From the NCBI RefSeq assembly GCF_021462225.1, contig NC_061817.1, forward strand, positions 9,707,327-9,771,326: DNA of 64,000 nt. Direction: 5' to 3'. The notes under the pieces were generated by a model. The model ran no database searches, was not told the DNA's origin, and saw only the letters and a program-made list of their open reading frames with translations. The stretch's first letter is position 1. Each line of letters starts with the position of its first letter. This DNA comes from Girardinichthys multiradiatus (Eukaryota > Chordata > Actinopteri > Cyprinodontiformes > Goodeidae). The position numbers and the translations under genes were made by a program. Positions 33,063 to 44,502 of this stretch are shown one piece after another.

Positions 33063-34320
33063 CAGGGGTTGGACAATGAAACTGAAACACCTGGTTTTAG
33101 ACCACAATAATTTATTAGTATGGTGTAGGGCCTCCTTTTGCGGCCAATACAGCGTCAATTCGTCTTGGGAATGACATATACAAGTCCTGCACAGTGGTCA
33201 GAGGGATTTTAAGCCATTCTTCTTGCAGGATAGTTGCCAGGTCACTACGTGATACTGGTGGAGGAAAACGTTTCCTAACTCGCTCCTCCAAAACACCCCA
33301 AAGTGGCTCAATAATATTTAGATCTGGTGACTGTGCAGGCCATGGGAGATGTTCAACTTTACTTTCATGTTCATCAAACCAATCTTTCACCAGTCTTGCT
33401 GTGTGTATTGGTTCATTGTCATCCTGATACACGGCACCGCCTTCAGGATACAATGTTTGAACCATTGGATGCACATGGTCCTCAAGAATGGTTCGGTAGT
33501 CCTTGGCAGTGACGCACCCATCTAGCTCAAGTATTGGGCCAAGGGAATGCCATGATATGGCAGCCCAAACCATCACTGCTCCACCCTCAAGCTTCACTCT
33601 GGGCATGCAACAGTCTGGGTGGTACGCTTCTTTGGGGCTTCTCCACACCGTAACTCTCCCAGATGTGGGGAAAACAGTAAAGGTGGACTCATCAGAGAAC
33701 AATACATGTTTCACATTGTCCACAGCCTAAGATTTGCGCTCCTTGCACCATTGAAACCGACGTTTGGCATTGGCATGAGTGACCAAAGGTTTGGCTATAG
33801 CAGCCCAGCCGTGTATATTGACCCTGTGGAGCTCCCGACGGACAGTTCTGGTGGAAACAGGAGAGTTGAGGTGCACATTTAATTCTGCCGTGATTTGGGC
33901 AGCCGTGGTTTTGTGTTTTCTGGTTAGCACCCGAACATCCCTTTCAGACAGCTTCCTCTTGCATCCACAGTTAATCCTGTTGGATGTGGTTCATCCTTCT
34001 TGGTGGTATGCTGACATTACCCTGGATACCGTGGCTCTTGATACATCACAAAGACTTGCTGTCTTGGTCACAGATGCGCCAGCAAGACGTGCACCAACAA
34101 TTTGTCCTCTTTTGAACTCTGGTATGTCACCCATAATGTTGTGTGCATTTCAATATTTTGAGCAAAACTGTGCTCTTACCCTGCTAATTGAACCTTCACA
34201 CTCTGCTCTTACTGGTGCAATGTGCAATCAATGAAGACTGGCTACCAGGCTGGTCCAATTTAGCCATGAAACCTCCCACACTAAAATGACAGGTGTTTCA
34301 GTTTCATTGTCCAACCCCTG
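33063..34320 (-). mobile_element. Tc1-like transposon family 1, complete copy
   Basis: A 1258-bp element with both ends present. The terminal inverted repeats match for about 31 bp (CAGGGGTTGGACAATGAAAC and onward), with TA at 33061-33062 and 34321-34322. It contains a single transposase gene with two nonsense codons. It supplies the uninterrupted reference that shows the site of the LTR insertion in the 18815 copy. Confidence 0.95.
33115..34134 (-). pseudogene. Tc1 family 1 transposase, two nonsense codons
   Basis: On the minus strand the start MGDIPEFKRG is at 34134 and the end GGPTPY at 33115. Frame is kept throughout. The family's DDE set is visible: LFSDESTF (Asp1), VYQDDNEPIH (Asp2) and SPDLNIIEPLWG (Glu). 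Stops are TGA at 33991-33993, where the 18815 copy has CGA (a CpG-type change), and TAG at 33727-33729, where that copy has TGG. A 12-bp in-frame deletion removes four codons near residue 70. It would otherwise be about 340 residues, typical of Tc1 transposases. Confidence 0.95.
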
Positions 34321-34379
34321 TAAATGCACTGTTTTTTGTCCCATAGATGTTACAATGGGTTAAGAGCTTATCTGTTTAG

Positions 34380-34815
34380 CTGTGTTTCCCCCTCCCCTAG
34401 ATAAAGCCCCCAAGGAACTACAGCTGATGTTATCTCTACTTTCAGATAACATTGAAAGTACTCCTGGGTCAATGCATCTGTTTTTTGTTTTTTTTTCTTC
34501 CTGGTCTGTCTTCTCAAACCCCCAGTCAGCTGTGGCACATGGCCGCTCACACTGAGCCAGGTTGTTTTAGTTAAAAGGGAGTTTTCGTTCCTACTGTCAC
34601 CATTTGCGTGTTCAGGACGAGCGATTGCAGCAAAGTTTGTGACTTAATCCAATCAGACTTGATATAGTTGGCCAAATCAAACTGATTTAAGCCTGTCAGT
34701 ATGTGATTGAATTTAACCGACACTTACAATTTCTCAATATAAATTGGATCTGTTTGTCTTGTAAAGTGCTTTAAAAGAACTTTTTTGTGAATCAGAGCTT
34801 AATAAATGAACTGAC
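34380..34815 (+). mobile_element. L2-type LINE 3' end, decayed
   Basis: Matches the 3' UTR of the L2-like copy at 61886-63905 (shared segments: CTCAAACCCcCAGTC near 34512, GCTCACACTGAGCC near 34544, AAAAGGGAGTTTTC near 34572, GAGCGATTGCAGCAAAGT near 34619, and the terminal TAATAAATGAACTG near 34800). Diverged by many substitutions. 5'-truncated, with no coding sequence. Confidence 0.7.
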
Positions 34816-35595
34816 ATATAAAGCAGCAGCTCAACTCAAGATCAGTGGCTGAACTTGTCCACAGGCCTTGCCTCATTTCTTGCAACGTAAAAGCAGAACA
34901 AGCATCTGCCTGGTTCCATAACAAAATCTTAATTCTCGACATTCACCATATTTATCACCATATAGATCACCATATTTAGACATTTTTCATACTTTTATGT
35001 CGTCCTTTGCAGCAGTACCACGCAGAATCCTCAGCATGCACAGACTGACAACTGGATTTTCAGCTGATTATCTCCTGCATATCGTTTGCATTAGTAATCC
35101 ATCTTAGGTAAAATGCTTAGTTTAGCTTTTTTCATTAGACTTCTCCTGGTGGTTTAGTGCATTCCCTTAACCTGTGGTATTAAAATTTCCATTGATGTTC
35201 AACACTTGAGTAATTTATTCTACATCATTCTGTTGTTTTATCACTGTGAAAAAACAACCCCAAGTCTTCTTCTTCAACACTCTCAATAAGTGACCTAAGT
35301 GGCCTGGCAGATTAAATGTGTTTAATTAAGAGGTGATTATGTGATGGCTAACACAGCAGGATCAGGATGTCTTCATCTTATCATTGCGGTTGTCATCAGC
35401 CAGTGCCCACTCCCCACCAGCAAACACACATGGCCTTGTTAATCCTTAATTATACCGGTTCTCTTCTCTTCACTTACTTCCTTCTCCTTTTATTTTCATT
35501 GTTCATAAAAATATGCTCAAATGCCCTCCAAGTGTCCCCCAAGCACACTCTTGCACAATCACCCACCATCAAGACCTCTTACAATACAAATGAAA
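34816..35595. other. No gene recognised
   Basis: AT-rich spacer. Nothing recognised. Confidence 0.45.
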
Positions 35596-35915
35596 TACAA
35601 ATGCATCTTAGTACATTAGAAAATTATTTAAAAAGTGAATTTATTCCAGTATTTCATTTCAAAGAGTAAAACTCAAATGTAACATACAGTAGATCCAATA
35701 TATTTCCAGCATTTCTGTTTATTTCTCTGATTGTGGCTTACAGCTACTAAACATTTCTGTTTCTCAGAAAATGAGAAATAAATGATACAACAGAAAAAAA
35801 TGTTTTTTAATACAGAAATATTGTTCAAGTGAATATTATGTCCATGGACTATAACTTATGTGCACTTCATACTTGTTTGGGGCTTCTCTTTCATGAAATA
35901 CTGCAATATTGCAGC
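35596..35915 (-). mobile_element. Terminal repeat of a family 2-related Tc1 element
   Basis: Begins with ATGCATCTTAGTACATTAG and follows the long inverted repeat of a Tc1 family allied to family 2, ending near the transposase C-terminus (the GAPTKY-like codons on the minus strand near 35880). The rest of that element is missing; another Tc1 relic follows. Confidence 0.5.
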
Positions 35916-35934
35916 CATCTGAAAAAACAAAAAC

Positions 35935-36205
35935 TGGAAAAAGCAACAGTCTGTCTTGTTAAATCATGATTAACTAGCCAGGCCTAATTACTGGCAGACC
36001 TGCAGCCTCAAGAATCGCTTAAAGGGAACCTGCCAGACAACATGAAGTAGGCTAAAATCATGGCCCAATCTAAAGAAACTTGAGAGCCGATCAGATGCAA
36101 AGTCATTAATATCTATCCATCTGGAAATGGTTATAAAACAGATCTAAAGCTATGGGATTCAAGTGAACCGGTTTCATTCCTTCAGCGGTTGGTGTGAGCA
36201 CTCCA
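35935..36205 (+). mobile_element. Tc1-like transposon relic, N-terminal region
   Basis: On the plus strand, 36057-36190 reads approximately MAQSKET..ESRSDAKSLIS and IHLEMVIKQI, akin to the first transposase helix-turn-helix of another teleost Tc1 family, preceded by its leader. The match breaks off near 36200. Confidence 0.5.
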
Positions 36206-38224
36206 ACAATACAAAACAATTCTGTCAATTATGCACTTTAGAGGTTTTTTCTAGTGCTCAAATGCATGTGCAGTACTGGTTGTGCACAGTGAAAACATGG
36301 CTGTGCACCACTGCGTGCTAGAGTGCTAAACTAGATAACTGATAACTAAAATGAATAAATGTATTATATTTGTGGGATCTGGACAGCGTTTGATAAAATC
36401 TTAAAAAAATTAAATCTGTGCTGGATTATTCTGCACTGAAACGTTTAAAAAAACACTTTAGATTTAAGAAACTTTCATCTTTTTGTGCAAAGAAAGAAAT
36501 GGAAAAATTGGAGCATTTTCAGTGCTTTTTGAGCATTGGAACCACCTTTAACTGGGTCAAGCAAAAAAAGCACACTATATCTCATTCAAATCTGGACTCA
36601 GATATTCTACATCGTTTCCTGACTTACAAAAACTCAGTTTGCGGTTATCTTTGTCTGATTTAAAACGTTTATTTGAGGATCTCAAACTTTTTAGTGTGAC
36701 AATAAAAAGCAATATCTGTAATGAGGCAAATACTCTTTCATGGCACTGCAACTGCTTCCCGGTGTTTTCATTGAGGCAGGAATTTTGACCCTTAAAATGT
36801 AAAAAAATTTCTGATCAGTCAGGCAACAGTCACATTAAGCAAAACGAAAATATTATGGTTCTGTAGCCACACGTTTAGTAAATTAAAAAAATTTTTATAT
36901 TTTGGGCAGTACACCAACACAGTCTGAAGTGAGGCTATAATCATACTGAATTAAAAAATTGGTTGTGTGTTTCAGTAATTCTGTTTTGTCTTGTCTATTT
37001 GCATGTATTATCTAAAGCTGCAGAGTGTTTGGCTCTTAGGGCCACGGCAACATGTGCTTAAATGCTAATGACGCAGAACATAAGAGAACAAAGCCAATGC
37101 CAAGAAAAACATAGAATGTGTGACAAAAAAGGTTAAAAGGGCCAAAAGGAAGAATTTAAGAGAATTAAAGAAACAGAAGGAATAAGAAAAAGGCAGAACA
37201 GAAACACTGTATGTGCAAGTTGAGTTTGTTAAGGTGGGAAATAAAGACTCGGATCATTTACATCTGAACCTGAGCAGCGCGAATAAGGCTTGTAACAGTG
37301 TCAGTACTGTACATGTGCTTTACACCAAAAAAAAAAGCATGTTTCTTGACATCAAACAGCTTCACAGCTGCCTCAGATGGCAAACCTTAACTGAAGACTG
37401 GTAGCATTTATCTGTCATGTTTTGATACAAGCCAAACTTTTAACAGAACACCCCCCCATCCACAAGCGAAATGCATAACTGTAAGGAAGCGGGGATGTTT
37501 GTCCTTTGAACATGCCTTCAGGCTCATTACAAACAAGCCCTTAGAAAATATGTCCACTAATTTAAGCCTCAATTCACATAAGGATTGAGAGGTTATATTG
37601 AGCATGCGTGTGTGTGTTTGTGTATGTTTGTGGTCAAAGCATCAAGAGGAAGAGGCAGACAGCTGGGTCACACAGTTATCCCACTGTGGGTCTGGAGCTG
37701 GAACAGCTAATTACATCTTAATTAAATATGACCTGCTTGTCCGCAGCTCTTCCTCAGCCACAGATGACGTGTGTCTGTGTGTGTCTGTGTGTGAATGAGG
37801 GGGCTGGAATGGAGAGGTGATGATTGTGTGTATAACATGAGTTGGTGTCAAGGGGAGCGTTTCCTAGAATTGTAAACACTTATGTGCATTCATGGTGTCC
37901 ATGGTGATAAATCATGTAAATAAAAGGTGTCAAAAGGAATAAATGTTACTGTCCTGTGAGCCGGTTGTGGCTATAAGACTTTAAAGAGCACCAGTGACAT
38001 GCAGTGTGCTGTCAGAGTTTTCTGCATAAAAGCAAACAATATTATCAGATTAGTTCTTTTTAATGTAGTTCTGCCATCTACAGTGTTGTTACTTTGTAAC
38101 ATGTTCTCCATCAGGTGGATTCATCAACCTTTACTTGCTTCCTAGCTTAGAAAGTCAATTTACTAGGAAATACACCGCAACCGTGATCGATCCTTGTTCT
38201 TTCTCTTTCATACAGTTTCTTGTG
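36206..38224. other. No gene recognised
   Basis: AT-rich spacer with short domain-free frames (36418-36663, 37213-37404). Nothing supported. Confidence 0.45.
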
Positions 38225-38480
38225 AAAAGCAATTATATTAAGTCACATTACAACCACAAAGATCACTGTATTTTATGATGATTTTATATCAAACACTAGC
38301 ATGAAGTAGTGCATAAATATAACATGGAAGAAAAATATTACATTGTTTGAAATATTTTATACTTGAAAACCTGGAAAGTGTGTCATGCATTTTTATTAAG
38401 CTCCTTTTACTCTGCTACCCCTAAATTAAATCCAGTGCAGCCAATTACATTCATAAACCACCTAAAATGACAGATTGGAC
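38225..38480 (+). mobile_element. Tc1-like terminal region
   Basis: Resembles the left terminal repeat and leader of the family seen at 4660-7055 and 32150 (TTACAACCACAAAGATCACTG near 38246 and TTTACTCTGCTACCCCTAA near 38406). The transposase that should follow is absent. Confidence 0.5.
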
Positions 38481-39795
38481 CAGGAGAGCATTGTGTTGTT
38501 ATCATACCAAGCTTGTATATTCATGTGCAATAAAGATTTGGCTACTGTATTTATTAAGGATGTGTGTGGGACGAATAACATTTGCCCTCATGATCTTGCA
38601 AATGGCCTTAAAACTTGCTGAGGTACATGCTCATCAAAACTTGTCACAATAAATTAGAAAGGAGTATGGTAAATCACCATGCAGGCAAAAATTAAAACAT
38701 GAACCCTTAATGATTTATATATGTATTTATTTGTTTGTTTATTTATGTTTTAGTGACAACAGCTGAATGAAAACTCATTGGGAAAAATAAACAGTTTTTC
38801 TACCTCAATCAACAAAGCGGGAAAAAAAACGTGGTTAATTTTTAACGTTTTTTTTCATAATACCTGTTCTGTCCACAAAAAAGGGGGCACAGCCAGTTAG
38901 GTGAAAGTTTTGGGGTGTTTTTAGATGAGGAATTAGATCTTAAAATGCCATATATGGAGTCTGTCCTTTAAAAAAGACCCTGCTTTTAAATTCACTGCGT
39001 TGGTTTTGGAAAAACAAAGGTCCGCATCCAATGCAGGCTTCAGCGGAACTTGCACTCTCATTTTACCGCTACTTGTTTGATGTTTATAGTTGGTATATGT
39101 TAGATATAAGTCATTGTGATTGATAATTACAGGTAGCTGAATATAAGGACTCCGTCTTCTGTGTTTATTGTTATGGACAGAGTTAGATATATTGTGTGAT
39201 AATTAAAGTTTTTTTCCTACTCTGTTGAAGAAACTGTTAAATTTTCCCAATAACTTTTTATTCAACTGTTGTCGCTAAAATATAAATAATCAAACAAATA
39301 AATACATACATATATAAATTATTAAAAGGTTCATATTAAAATGTTTGCCTGGTGATTTATCATACCCCTTTCTAATTTATTGCAACAAGTTATATTGCAG
39401 CACGCATGTACTGACAGCAAGTTTTAAAGCAATTTGTAAGTCAAATTGTTATTTGTCATGTGTTCAATAAACATCCTTGATCAATACTGTAGTCAATTCT
39501 ATATCACACATGAATATATAAGCAAAGTATTACAAAAACAAACACTTAGAAAAATAAGCTTTTTTTTTTTTAGAAAAAAAAGTCTCACTTGCCATTCAAG
39601 GTAAAACAAAAAACAATTAGAAATATTTTGATATAGACTATTTTTACTTGCAGCTAACTTCTAAAGTCATGAGAAAAAGATAATTTGGTCGGACTTAGTC
39701 TATAAATAATTTTTTTTTTTACTTGCCCAGGGCTTCTGTAGAAATGCCAAAGACAGGAAAATGTGAAACAAGTTGATGAGAAAATAGACAGTACT
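38481..39795. other. No gene recognised
   Basis: AT-rich spacer with several poly(T) and poly(A) runs. Nothing recognised. Confidence 0.45.
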
Positions 39796-39799
39796 AAAT

Positions 39800-40005
39800 A
39801 TTGGGCATTCCTGTTAGAGTCTGCAAAATATTTAAGACTGAAATCCATTTGAGAATTTGTGGCAAAACTTGAAAATTACTGTTCAGACAAAATCCAAATG
39901 TGACTGAGGTTGAGCTATTTTGCAAAAACCCTAATAAAAGTTTGCACTTTTTCGGTGACAAAATGTAAAAAAGTTTAAAATGATTGCAAGGCACTTGGGC
40001 TGCTA
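39800..40005 (+). mobile_element. Tc1-like transposon C-terminal fragment
   Basis: Plus-strand frame traces near 39838-39940 (LKSI.EFVAKLENYCSDKI and ELFCKN) follow the transposase segment that contains the third catalytic residue of the same Tc1 family. 39955-40000 resembles its terminal repeat (GACAAAATGTAAAAAAG, then CAAGGCACT). Confidence 0.5.
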
Positions 40006-40337
40006 AATGAGAGGATCTATCAGGCTTAGCAACACACAGTTTGACTCAGTTATTAACTGCGGAGTCTTTTAAGTGAAAAACAAGGTCCTTTGGCTTTATT
40101 ATTAGCATCAAATCCTAGAGATCCACATATATTGGATCATATCCCCAACCCTCTCAAAAAAAATAACCACATGTAATATTGTTTTTTTTTGTTGTTTGTT
40201 TAGTATGGTTCTCCATTTGAGCAATATAAACTATTCATGTTCAATATATCCTTGCTCATAATTATATGTATTACAGAGAAGGCTTCACAACAATATAATG
40301 CTTTTATAATTATGTGGTACTGTCGAAAGGTCTAGAG

Positions 40338-41082
40338 CAGTGGTTCTCAATAGGGAACCCGCGGGCCAGAGGCATATTTATGTCCCCCAAGTAGTGATTC
40401 ATTCACTGTATCCGCATATTCCATACCGTGGCGCTGCAGGATTGTATGCTTCACAATAACGAGAAGACTGCCACATGCCCGTATGTCAGCTACAGTCTGT
40501 CACAGTGTCACTCAGACATTACTGCGGCAGCGCCAGCAGCACCTTTTTACTTTCACTCTAATTAATTGATACTTCTTCAGAAGTAGGGGCCTAGATTGGA
40601 AGAAAATAACGTGTTTCAAATATACTGCACAACGAAAAGTGGACAGTGAAAATCGGCAGTAGAAAAACAAATGGATAGAGCAATTGCATTCATTCTTCCT
40701 AGTACCAGCACAAGACCATTGTGCTTTGCCAGGAGACCATAGCTATGATAAAGGTTTCCAATTTGAAACGGCATTATGAGACCAAGCAAAGGCATTTTGA
40801 AAAAACATTTCCTCAAAAGTCCACATTAAGAACTAAGATCGTCTTATCAAGCTGCAAGCAGGAGTCTTGTTACATCTATGACACATCAACAAATAGCAAC
40901 AGAGTGCTCACTCTGAGTGGCATGGGATATAAATAGTTTTTCATTTCAGCATTTTTATTCCTGAGATCTTGATATTTTTGTTCACCAAAGAATTCTGTGG
41001 AGGAGTCAATTATTTTTGTTAAACTGAAAAGGATTCAAAAAGTTCTCTGTAGCCCTTTATAATTAGTATTTGAGTACCCTTG
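40338..41082 (+). mobile_element. hAT-type transposon relic with 8-bp duplication
   Basis: The ends CAGTGGTTCTCAA (40338) and TTTGAGTACCCTTG (to 41082) are hAT-like terminal inverted repeats. The flanking octamers GTCTAGAG (40330-40337) and GTGTAGAG (41083-41090) agree at 7 of 8 positions, the hAT target-duplication length. Inside, 40751-40850 reads VSNLKRHYETKQRHFEKTFP, resembling the BED-type zinc-finger start of a vertebrate hAT transposase. The rest of the gene is missing; the element is 745 bp. Confidence 0.75.
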
Positions 41083-41090
41083 GTGTAGAG

Positions 41091-42529
41091 TGTGGGTTGA
41101 GGGTGATACAGCTATAACATTGACCAGGGGTTAGGGTGGCACAATGTATCACAAATTTATTATTGCAGAATCACTGTATGCTATAGGCATATTGCAAACT
41201 GCAATAACTGTTAGCTAATAATTTAGGTACCATGCATTCAGACTCTCTATATCTTAGGTGTATTTGGTAGCACTTGTTTGATGCATTATAAAAATGTTCT
41301 GAAAGGTAAAGAGGTTGTAAGCCTTTAGGTAGGGACCTAAAACTAACATGTTTCATTACCAAAACAGCAGCTGTCGCAACCTTTTCTCTAAAACCATGTT
41401 GTTAAGATGGAAATTTTGAATTGGACTTTTGCCAGTGGCTGGATAAGATACTCAATATCTGTGGTCTATGTTTGCTATGAACCTGAAACAGAAAAAACAT
41501 TAACAGTGTTCAAATATTTCTTTTACATTTAATGCAAATCATATCATTATTGGTATTTACCAACATTATTGCATATCTCATGTTTTCCTTATATCAAGCG
41601 TCTTAGTATGGGCCTTACGGTTCAGCACACATGCATACTGATAAAGCACAGTTTTAAACCTGCAGTCATGCAGAACTAAAGTATGGAGCTCTATATTTGG
41701 CCACGCAACTTTTAAAAGACAGCACATAAGTAACAGATCCCTAAAAAAGCATGGAGGAAAAACCAGAGTTCCCTACTATTCTTAAACTGTGCTCTTCAGA
41801 AACAATATGGTGCACACCATGGAAAAATGAGCAAAGGCTGAACTGACTGCTCTTCCTAAAAAGGACCTAAAAAGGAGACTATGTGCACATCAAGCAAACT
41901 TTTAGATGGATTTACAACAGGAAGATTTTTGGCCTGATGGATTCCCTTTCTCAGAAATGAGAAACATACTGGTTACTGTATTTATACCAAAAACATAAAC
42001 AATACAAAATAAGTTGATTCCTTAATGCTATAGTTACGTCAACATTAGCATCTGTAGCATTGTTTTATAAGGTAGCATCAATAAGAAATAATTATCTGTG
42101 GCAACTTTAATATTAAAGTTTTATATTTTTACAGCCTTTAGAATGATGCACCAAAAAACATTTTAAGGAAGACCCAACGTTAAGATCAAATAAAACACAT
42201 CTGAGACAACAAATCTCCCAACTGCATTTATTTAAAGAATGTAAAACATACTAAAACAATTTTGTACTGGAAATTTCCATTAAACCTACCATTATTTGTA
42301 ATTTAATTGAAAGTAACTCTTAAAATTGTGTTGTGCTAAATTGTTGAATAAACAAATAAAAGAAGGCCAGAGCTAATGAATTAACTGCTGACATACAGTG
42401 TAAAAGAGTCAAATGGGTTTAAAATACCAAGTATTTGGAATACTTTTCAGCATAGATCGAAGTATTTTGATGTTATTGTATTGCCTTTATAAGCTCAGTT
42501 ACTGTCCTAAAAATACAAAGAATCCCTAC
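41091..42529. other. No gene recognised
   Basis: AT-rich spacer. Nothing that I can support. Confidence 0.45.
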
Positions 42530-42645
42530 CATTGTTGGAGCGCATTGCTCTGGCGGTGATGCCGTTTGTTCCTATAGGATGATGAATTCCAGCTCCATCC
42601 ACCACTCCTGCCTCCCCTGGTTGCTTCAGAAGCTCCGTCAGGGTC
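42530..42645 (-). other. Candidate coding exon (unassigned)
   Basis: On the minus strand a 116-nt stretch is preceded by CCATCTTTCAG (acceptor-like, short pyrimidine tract) and followed by GGTAGGG (donor-like). One frame reads TLTELLKQPGEAGVVDGAG then IHHPIGTNGITARAMRSNNG, compositionally balanced and unlike the low-complexity frames nearby; a second frame is also open. It is locally GC-richer than its surroundings. I cannot assign it to a protein, and no partner exon was found in the window. It could equally be a non-coding conserved patch. Confidence 0.3.
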
Positions 42646-43919
42646 CTGAAAGATGGGACACATATAGGGCAAATTATCTTGGAAACCTTATTTCCCATTT
42701 GAGTAAATTCTCACCAAAAAGCACCAGAGAAAAAGGAAAGAAAGTGATGAAATGGACCTGGACTGCTTCAACAACAGGGCGGATTGTGTTAGGTCATAGC
42801 AAGGTGATAAAACATAGAAAACATTTAAAATTTTGACACATTATGAAACTATAAAATTCAAACAGATTATTCACATTAATAAAAGAAAAAGAAAATGCAC
42901 ATCATGGAGCAAAAGAAAGAAGAACAGAGGATGAAAAAGACTAGCTTTTGGTTGCTTGCCAGCAGGGAGTGCCAATCATTTACAGAAAATAAATATATAT
43001 GTGGGACAACGTCTCCTCTTATCATCTTTAATTTTTTTGAAGCCTTTGAAGAAGTTCTGATGCTTTCTCAAAACTGGAACACAGGCAGGAAAAGGCCTGC
43101 CGGTTTAACTCTTCAGGAGCACTCAGTGCCAGCTGCTGTAAACTAGTACTAGGACTGCAAATCGTATTAGACAGACAACCGTGGGTTGATTTCACTCTAA
43201 CTGAACAGAATAATTATTATTTTATAATCCAATGAACTGGCTGATCTTGCTGCATGAGTGCTGATTCCTTTAATAGTAACTTCAGATCCTCAAAAATGTT
43301 GAACACCTCAACCAATATGACGTGTAGACCAGAAAATTATCTGTTTTCTGTTAAGATTACCTTCTTTAAGCATATATAAGTATTTAGTTTTATACTTAGT
43401 TTTGTGCTTGGGTGGTAAACTAAAGATAGAATAAAGTAATAAGTGTTATACAAGTGGCTGTTTCAAGCCTGCAGTATCATTGCTTATGAAATTAAAGTAA
43501 AATTTTCCCTAGCAGCTAAATGCTATCAATAAAGCAAGAACGAATAAACGCGGCTTTACTGAGTCATTTATATATAAAAAAAGAATACAACAAAAAACAT
43601 ATTAAACCCCCTTCAGTCTGTTGCTGTTGACAAGGAAATTATAGCAACATGCTCAGTAAAACAGCTGTGACCTGAGTGCTGCTATCAAGAGGCCCATGAA
43701 TATTTCTTCGCTGTTAATCTCACAGTTGAAATCTTCAGCAGGCTTTCTAAAATGCATTAGAGCTATTCTCTTTTGATTAGCCTTCTGTGAAATAGTTGTG
43801 TGTGCTTATTAGAGCGGTAAGCATTAAGACATTAGCACAGCACAATGTTTAAACCCAACTCTGTGCATGGTAAAAGTGGCACCACAAGAAGGTGTGGCAT
43901 ATGTAATTGTTGTGCTTTA
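42646..43919. other. No gene recognised
   Basis: AT-rich spacer. A purine-rich stretch at 42880-42950 gives lysine- and glutamate-rich frames without a domain. Confidence 0.45.
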
Positions 43920-44502
43920 TACAGTTAAAACCAGATATTTACATAAACTTTATAAAAAAGCAACCCACACGTTACAGGACAAACTCCTACCACCTGAGCC
44001 ATAGTAGCCCCATATATTAAGATTATTATGTCTTTAAACAAGCATCTGATAGATTAATTCACAACATCTGAGTTTAATGGGGGCACACTTGTAGATGTAT
44101 TTTAAAGCAACACCTGAAACACACTTAGTTCTTGTGTGACATCATGGAAAAATTAAAGAAAATTTGTCAAGAAATCCGGAAAATGATTGTGGACCTCTAC
44201 AGGTTCATCCTGGAGTACAATTTCTGGATACTCAAATACTGGAGACTGTATAAATATTTGTAGATGTTTCCTCGGTCTGATGAAACTAAAAAGGGCAGAA
44301 ATATGAAGGCCTTTGAACACCTTTCATACTATGAAGTACGGGGGTGGCAATGTCATGTTGTGTTGGTGTTTTGTTATGGGAGGGACTGGTGTACTTCCTA
44401 AAATAGATGACATCATTTTGAAAGAACGTTATGCAGAAACATTGAAGCAACATCTCAACACATCAGCCAGAAAGTTTAAGCTCAGGTGCAAATGGGTCTT
44501 TT

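Noticed and set aside
33619..34234. Plus-strand open frames opposite the family 1 transposase
   Set aside because: Antisense shadows of the Tc1 transposase, repeated in the same place in the other copy.
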